From: Gyrodactylus bullatarudis
Taxonomy: Eukaryota > Platyhelminthes > Monogenea > Gyrodactylidea > Gyrodactylidae
DNA length: 64,000 bases
Reading direction: 5' to 3'
Assembly: GCA_012064415.1 (NCBI GenBank)
Contig: SSNU01000035.1
Coordinates: 123,779-187,778 of the forward strand
Below, piece by piece: positions 26,401-35,400 of the stretch; within the stretch, counting starts at the first letter, position 1, and each line of letters begins with the position of its first letter. Under the pieces are notes generated by a model that saw nothing but the letters and a program-made list of their open reading frames with translations, made no database searches and was not told the DNA's origin. The translations under genes were made by a program, and so were the position numbers.

Positions 26401-29400
26401 CTGAAGCCATTTTTAGGTATCTTTCAAATAATCCGATCGCCTTTTAAAACTTTTAATCTTTTGTTCATATAGTGAAAGAGGGATATCCTATACTTTGGAT
26501 CAAAAATACTCTCCAATTCGATATGTTGTACCTAATTCGTACATGAGTATAAATTAGCAGGATTTTTTTTTTGAAATTGATACATATATATTTATATTTA
26601 TTCATAGAAATGATTTGTACAAATAAGGGAACAGGGAAAGAGTGTTCAATGTGCCCGGTGTGGGAGGGTTTAAACCTAGGACCGAATGAGAGGTGAGAGA
26701 GATACCACTACGCCACACCGGCAAAGTGAGAATTGCTCTGAAAGAGCAGACGGAAATACATCGCATAGACCAAGTGTATGCTTAATAATTTGAGTGTCAA
26801 TTAGAAGAGCAATCCCTGCTAATTCGTACTAAAAAGATTAAACTTCGTATCTTTTATGCAATTAAACCGTCGAGTTTCTGTACTAGATTTGTTCTCATTT
26901 ACATTTAATTTGGTCTACTTTCAGGGGGGGGGTTGACCTGTATAATTTTCAAATATTTTTTTGCAAAACTCATTCAATTAGAGAATTTTATTCATAGAAA
27001 ACTCCATACTTTTTTCTAAAATCAAAGATATCTTCAATCTTTATAATTCATTAAAAAAACTCGAAAATCCAGAAATTCTCTAGTTGAATGAGGCGTGAAA
27101 AATTAATATAAAAATTATAAATGAGAACAAATATAGTACAGAAACTCCAGAGTTTAATTGCATAAAAGATACGAAGTTTAATCTTTTTAGTACGAATTAG
27201 CAGGGATTGCTTTTCTAATTGACACTGAAATTATTAACCAAACACTTGGTCTATGCGATGTATTCTGCCCTCTGCTCTTTCATTACGAATTAGCAGATAC
27301 ATTGTATGCTGAATAAATTTAAAGATTTTATTTTGTTTTCGGAGGCTTCTTTATCAGTACCGAATTTGTCTAATCTCACCTGGGCACGTTGTAGTTAAAA
27401 GTTATCTTCATCTAACGTGCCTTAAGTTTCTAAACTCTCACTCTGATTCACAATTCTGAGAAATGAATTTAGAACAGTGAATAATTTCATTGCTGAATGC
27501 TTTTCAAACTCTTCATCTGCATTAACGATTTAAACAATTAGTTTAACAATACATAAAAAATTTAGCAGAAAAACTCATGTATTTAAGCTTGAAAAAGTTC
27601 TTAGATGGGGATTTCGATAAACTAAAATCAAATAGTAAAAACTCAAAATTTCAATTTGAAAAGAACATGGTCGAGTTCAAAACATAAAAAGTCTTCAAAA
27701 TTGATAGATTTTAAGACATTTATTTGTGCTCACTCTTCAATAAATAGCAACAGTGAAGAGAAAGGTGAAAAAGCTCCCAAAAGGCCACGGTTTTCGAAGG
27801 GTAAACGAATAATTCTCCTGTACACACAATTTAGGTTTACACCGGTTGATCGTTGAGTTGGAAGATACCAACAAGATATCAGACATCTTAGACAAGAAAA
27901 ACATACTGCTTCGATATAAATTTTTTCTATTTTATACAAGGATCCAGGGGATAACAGGACAGATGTGTAGATGAAGCTATAAACCTAATTTGAGTGTTCA
28001 GAAGAATTATTCGGGAATAACCTTTAACCACCCTGGCCTATGTGAGCTTTTTCACCTTTCTCTTCACTATTACTATTTATTGCTTACATTTATTCTTAAT
28101 TCTCAAAAATTTACTATCTCTTTAAAAATTTGTAAAATATTATTTTCATTCAAAAGAAATTCCTTTTTCTCATATCTACAATTATTCGGATTCTCAATGA
28201 AAAAAAGAAGATTCTCGTAAGAACTTTATAATGTTAGGGAATATATCATCATGACTAATCACTTTTCAATAATTCACTATATTTATTAAGTATTCTCTGG
28301 AATTAGAAGATGAAACTGAATAGAAAACTGGATTAAAAATAAATCTCATTCTCATAAGTCCCTATGAAAACTGCGCCCAATTTGGTTTGGTACCATTCCA
28401 AGGAGAAGAAGAGGGATGAAGAGTCCAACAACTCAAGTTTATCTCTTACCTAAAGAGGATGAAAAACGCCCCTCTTTTGAAAAAAAACATATGTCTCTCA
28501 GTGTTGAACAAAGTTGCCATTGAAATTAATATTTTATCATATCTTTTGCATTTTTATTTACTGTCTCATTGGTGCTGATTCATTGGCAACCCCTTTGGTT
28601 CTGCGTAACTTTAAACTTGACATTTTATCTCATTGACTGTGTACTATTCGAAATAGAATTGATATTTTTCAACTCAATCTGTATACCTTTTCAAGTTCTA
28701 AATGAACTTGATTGTGCATTTTAATATGAAATAGTAAATTGGGAATTATTTGAAACTTGGAATTGGTTTGAAATAAGAAAAATTTGCTTTAAACTCTAAC
28801 TAATGGATAGCCCTTTACTTTAGATACAAGTTTTGTATTTTTTTGTAAAAGATCTCTTATTCTCATATTTCCATATTGAATTGCACAAAGTTCATATAGG
28901 ACTGAAAAAATACACAGTGAATGCAATCTCTCGAAAAAAAAGTTTATTGTAGATTCAAGTGAATCGTTTTTTTAACTGATAAATTCTCTTCCACGGCTCT
29001 CTCTACATTTTCTTGATTCCTGAAAATTCTTTTGCTTATGAAATACTGCAATGAAATGGGCCTACTCGAGAGGAACAAGGTGAATGCTCTAAAACTTTCA
29101 GACCAATTTCGAAAATTCTTTGTTTCGTCTCTCTGAAAACATTATGTTCTTGTTAGGATTGAATATCGAAAGCGTTTCCTCAATCGATAAAAGATATGAG
29201 CTGTATTCTTGATTTGCAAATATTCCTATTTATTTATTCATCATAAATCTTTTGAGTTAAGAACTTTTTTATGTTCTCACTTTTATTTTTCATCAGCTCT
29301 TAATTATTGCTTATTATTATGGCTAAATTTTTTGAGATTTTCAAAATTTTTTTCTGGCTGTATTGAAAGATTTAGAAGTATGCCAATTTAAACATCGATA

Positions 29401-32400
29401 ATACCTAAGGATCTAAAATTATATGTTTCAATTTTAAGACATTATCTTGAATGGTTTTCAGAGGGAATAGATGGCTAAGGAAAGCATATTAATACTTTTT
29501 GAGGATATTTACCATTAGGGAATTATCTTTTTTCTAGCAAGAATTCCAATGATCTCTTGTGAAGACTTTTAATCGAATGATTCCAAATCTATCATTTATC
29601 ATTTCGGCATTACTTTCCATCTACAATATTAATATAGAATTCTGCATCAATTTAAACACTTGAAATAGATAAGAAAACTCCCAGGTCCGATTGATACTAA
29701 ACAAGAAGGAATATAATCTTTGAGACTGAAGAGAATAAAACTTGATATATTTATCTATGCTATACAATAGTGATAACAAGGATAGCTTTTTGATGGGCAA
29801 TGAATCATTCAGAAGGAGTTTTAATCAAATTCTTTGCATTGTTTACCCTGAGATAAGAGAGTAAAAGTGATCTCAAGATTAATCAGCCCTCCTCTTTGAT
29901 TGATCTTCTCTGTTCCAGCTTTTTGTTCTTGCTTCATCTTTTTTTCCAAGAGTGGACTATTTGACAACCTACAATGTAGGGATAGATTTTTCAGTTCTAA
30001 TATGTTCAATTTTGGGTGAAAATTTTGTTCAGAATAAAAATTTTATTCGAATTATATAAATTTCTATCAAAAATTATTTTCTATTAAAGTGGCAGTGATA
30101 GTCTCAAAGTTCCATTTTTAGAAAAAACTTTCTCAAATTTGATATTATTACTTCCAAGTAGTCATCAACTAGTAGTAATAACTGATCCGTAAGACTTATT
30201 TTACTTATATAATATTGAAAATGATTAAGAGAAAAATATTTTAGCTTCTATCTTGAAAAAAAAGCCGAAATCAAATTCAGCAAATTTTTCATCACGTTAA
30301 TTTTAATACAAAATCATTGTTTCTATTGCGACCAGTTCAGAAATAGATTTCGGACCATATGTTTTATATATCATTCGATTGCCCCTGAAGGGCCCATTCA
30401 TATACTTACTCAGACCAGATATCGATCGCAAAAATCTATCTCTAACCTACATAGAAATATTTTACAATTTTGTATTGAAAATTAATTTTTTTCCAGGCCA
30501 AAGTTACTGGAGAACCATTTCCACAGGTTTGGTGTAATTCTACAAAAACAGCTTTTGAAGAGTTCAACTTGGAGAGTAATAACCGTGTTGTCAGAGAAAA
30601 TGTAAGAAACACTAGACAAATCCGGGACAACAACATGCAGATTAATCTCGGCCAGGTTTTCTCCCTAAAATCTATCGAATCCGCCAATGATGAGCCCACT
30701 GGTTATGACTCAAATCAGGCTAGAACCATGAAACAGCCCAAAACTGTAAAATACTACTGCCGTGCTGTTAACGAATACGGAGAAAGTGTCTCTGAACAAA
30801 TAGAAATAACAGGTACATCCATTGTACAATTTATCTTGTATTTTAAATGATTAACTTTTTATTTCACCCAGTCATACCAAGGAAACTAGAAGTAATTTCA
30901 TCTGAGAATGGAGAGTTCTCTGATTTCTATGATCTCAAGGTATCCGTCGTGTCCGGTGAGCCATTGAAGAGAATCAAAGGAGTGATCATGAACACGCTAA
31001 CACGAGAAACTAGAGAAATAGATGCAAAACCGACTCTGATCGAAGAATCGAGAAGCAACGAGGGCATGTCTTATACGTATCGATATCCGATTGCAGAACT
31101 TTCTGAGAAATCTGAATATAATCTCAAGTTGAACGGTTGCACAGACCACGAGTGCACAGAAGAGAAGACTGACTTTTATTTTAAGACTGATGAAACCAGA
31201 GGTGAGTGCTTTCCTTTTTTATTATCTTCTAGAGAATCCATATTTTCCATTGTTCTAATTTTTGTTTAATCTGAACAAAATTCCCTTTCTAAGCAAATTG
31301 AATGAAATATTGATAAAGCTAATTGATATAAAGATGGGAATCTATGATTTTTACAAAATCTCAATTTTCCCATGAAGTTGAGAGTAGTTGATCAATCCAG
31401 ATTATTGTTAGATCAGCGGGGAGAATGAACACAGTGGATTATTACGCAATTGAGAAGACCAGAATGGAAGGGAAGATAATGGAATGTATTTATGAACAGT
31501 GACAAGCATTATATAGTGGAACTAGGGTCTTTTAAGGAATCACATACTAAGCATTCAATAAAGTTATTTTTCAAAATTTCGATGTGGTGCGAAATTTCCT
31601 ATTTCCCTGAACTTTGAGTCTAAAAGCTTTACCAGTTAAAATTTAGTATGGTGGTCAAAAGAAGTCAGAATTATTCAAGAAAATGAATTACGCAACAAAA
31701 CATTATAATGCTTCAACCCATTATCGTTTGAGAGTTGGATTTCGATTTCTTGAACATTTTCAATAATTTAAAATCAATGAAATTTCGATTATCGAAGATC
31801 TTCCAAAAATTGAATGGCTTCCTTGTCTAGTTCTGATCTTGAAAAACTTCTTTTGACCGACTTTCAAATAAATAAAAAATTTCAGTTCAAAGCCCAAAAA
31901 ATGGGATTCTAACGCCAAATTAAAATTATGAAAATAACCATATTTTTCTTAAAGATAATTTTTTTCTTAAACGCATCATAATTTGGATTGATTTTTGTAA
32001 AAATCATCAATCCTCAACTTTATATTTTATCTTGATATCAGATATCAAAATTATGCTGACAGTATTGGAATCCTCTGATTGGCTTATCAAATTCCTCTTT
32101 TGAGTTAATCTAATAAGGGCTGGGAATGTTATTTCCTTTATTATTGCTGGCTGAGAAATATTCTGATAATTATCAAGCATTGTTAAATCTTTTGTAAGGG
32201 TATAAAACCTCATTATTAATCAAAGCATTATCGAAATTTTGAAAAATACTTTTTCAACAACTACTACAAGTGGCTATAGTTGTAGAAACCATGTTACCGA
32301 ATTTGCAAAAAAGTTTATGAAACAGATGATTTTTTTTCATTCAAGAGGTGACTATAGAATTTATCTCTGTTTTTTCCCCAGGATTATAAACTCTTGGGGT

Positions 32401-35400
32401 CAAACACTTTTTTCTAAATTTCACACACCGCCATGTATTCCGTCAATTATATAGAAATTTTTCCACCAAATGAAAATATTTGGTTTTACCCCCACTTCTT
32501 TGAACGACAATGAATTAATAATGATGATGGAAAGACGATATAATTTCTTCTTGAGTCTAAACTGTTATTTCCCAAAAGGAAAAGAAATGCAAAGAAGCAA
32601 GACACATTAACACAGGAAGAGTCCTTAACTTGTTGACATTTTGCTTTTTTCCACCTCTTTTTATCTTCTTCTCCCCATTTATATAAACACAGTACATATC
32701 TTCTTGGGATGGATTGTGAGAGTTTCTTCCTGTGTCGGCATTCATGTGGTTGAAAGTTGCACATGTGTGAAATATGACTATTCTATAGTGAATTCTATGC
32801 TTGTCTTTTTAAAGTTCATTGACCAAACTTATTCTCATAAGCTCTGAAGGGATATCAGACCAGTATGAAGAATTTTCGACCTTGTTCTACATTCTGATTT
32901 AGATTGAGCTCACTTTTAAATGATTCAACCGAGTAATATCACTGCCATTCAGCAGAGATCTGATAAAATTCATCAAAATTTGTGAAAAACTTTTTATGGG
33001 CTGGTTTTTACAAATAGCGTCATTTACTTCAATGTACTTCAATTTTTCAAATCATAAATTCAATTAGTATTACAGTAAAAGTATTTCTATTGAAACATCT
33101 TATTTTTATTGAAACACAGTGAATTTTCACATTTTCACAAAAACTCACTTTTTTCCTATCTAAATGTATACAAATCACTTGCTGCATTCTGATTGGTCGA
33201 TATAAATAATACTTAATTAGGGGGTAAATATTCGTATTTCAATAAAAATAAGATGTTTCAATAGAAATATTTAAGACCCTCAAAATTTGACAAAAAAGAT
33301 ACAAATGGAATTTTTTTATTATTTTATAATGTAGTTTAGAAAAAATTCTTATTAATGGTTTTAGTAAGGTTATCAGTTGAAATAGGGAACGGCTAATTTT
33401 CAAAGATAGATCGGGATCATGATTAGACACGGATTTCGATATTTGGAACTCCTATGGCCAAATTCGAAATTTTTGTCTAATCTTGATCCCAAATTTGGAT
33501 ATCTTGTTCTCACAAATGAATATACATTCAACGTTGAGAAATGTGCAGAAATATCGGGCTGAATGATCAATGCTGAGTTCATTTCAAGGAAAAAGATGCC
33601 AAAATTATCACAAATAAGGGCCTTTAATTTGGGTATACTCATCAGTGCGATACATGTCATTTATGGAGAATGTAAACAAAAATAGGAAAAGAAAATTGTT
33701 GGTTCCAAGTTCACATTTTTTGATTAAAAATTATGGTTTGAGTCAGTGAAAAATTCGGCATCTCTAAAATTAAAAAGGAAACTGCAAATTTTCAAACTGA
33801 AAAAGTTCAAAGGACACTCAAGATAGCTCAAACTTGACATGACTTGAATATGAAAGCCTATTCTTTTTATAGATCTTCATACTTCTAGTTGACCCCTAAT
33901 TTTTAATTAGAAGAAATGGAGAAATGTCTTTTTCCCTTTGAAATTCCTGACATGTTTCATTTTCTCTCCATATCTATGTATAATTAAGTAGGTAAGGAAA
34001 GCGTGTATCCAGAAAAAGAAGGCAGGTAATCTCTTGCATACATCTATCCTTGGGCAAAGTTTTCCTCTTTTTATCACGTGAGATTTTTATCTTACCTCTG
34101 GAAATCTGAGGGTCAATCCTCATGTCATTTCATAATATACGTATAAGATTTGTATTTGGTTATGTTATGATTTTTTCTCTTTCTTTTCAGACGGAAACAA
34201 CATGGCAGATGTCTTTAAACAAATTAACTGTAAGTTTAATTTTTTTTTAATCTTTTATTCTCTATTTAACACTTAATGTCCAATTGTTCCACCAGTGGAA
34301 CATAGCACTTTCTTGAACTTATGCTTACCAAAGTTACTTATAGAAGTCAAATATTTAGAAGGTCTCTTTTGAAAACTTATCTGCTGGAAAGAGTGAAATA
34401 ACTTTCTGTCGAAAATACTAGATTTAGATTTCAAATATTAATTTCAGATATTAATCTTTAAAAATATGTTTTATGGCCAAAAATTGTCTTTTTTAACCTC
34501 TTTTATCTTTAATACGTCGGTCTACAAAAAAAGAATTCAGATAATTTTTTATTTTTTTTATATGAGTTATGAAGGGTCAAATGCAGAATTCACAATGATT
34601 TCTTTCATGTCTGAAGTTTTTTTCTTTTACAAAGAGTGGAAATTTGCCTCCAACTCGAAATTCGTAAAAGGTTTGAATTTAAAATATGAGAAGTTAAGTG
34701 TATGAGAATAATGTTTTATTCTTTCAAACAAGCCTTCATGAAACATTCCCAACTTTTGCTGTGTATATCTGTTTTCTAAGCGTGTAAAAAAACATGGCTC
34801 ACACTTATAATACAATAATAATAATAACAAGGGTAAAATATCAGATAAATGTATACACTTTATCCCTGGGACATACAAAGTTGAAAGGATAAATCACTTG
34901 AGGATAAACATACCCTTAGGTGCTATTAAAAATAAAATTACACTACAAACAGAAAGGGGAAAAAACACTTGGTACCATGGAGAAATTCTATCATTCATGG
35001 ATAAAATTTGGTTTTATTCAATAGGCTACATACACACTGATATAGAATTTATTAGCTATGTTGGTAGAAACATGTATTACACACGTCCAGTTATTAATAA
35101 TAAAGATGTGAATCAAATATGCTTCTCATAGAGTCTTAATCTATACAATTTCCTAGCCACACATTATCTAATCTCAATGATGAGAAATGTATATGCCTGA
35201 ATCAGTATTATATTTAAATATGCTACAGAATATGGTGTGGTTATGCCTTATATTGTTTCCGGTAGGCTGAAAAAAATTACCAGAAAGGATAACTCTCTAG
35301 GGGTATTCCCTTTAAATCCAAATGCTTGTTTATGTAAATAGAGTGTTGATTTCACGCCCAACTTTTATCGTCTCTATGTAATCTCCAATTATTTCAAAAT

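Larger units (their letters stand above)
12841..30496 (+). other. Intron 4 of the Ig-superfamily gene (17.7 kb)
   Basis: The longest intron. It contains the HHR-like SINE (14436-14731), TTTGGCGCCAA repeats, two tRNA-SINEs (26122-26275, 26562-26720) and the 26739-27282 inverted repeat. The stretches 14732-19990, 20770-26120 and 27290-30496 show only AT-rich sequence without a recognisable gene. A 66-codon lysine/serine-rich frame at 27656-27856 has no family resemblance and I do not call it. Confidence 0.5.

Noticed and set aside
27656..27856. Lysine/serine-rich 66-codon frame in intron 4
   Set aside because: No exon boundaries that keep phase with the Ig gene, no family resemblance; low-complexity frame in AT-rich DNA.
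32486..32764. Cysteine-rich minus-strand frames (MCNFQPHECRHRKK)
   Set aside because: Two overlapping frames over the same stretch with no splice context inside intron 6; chance open frames.
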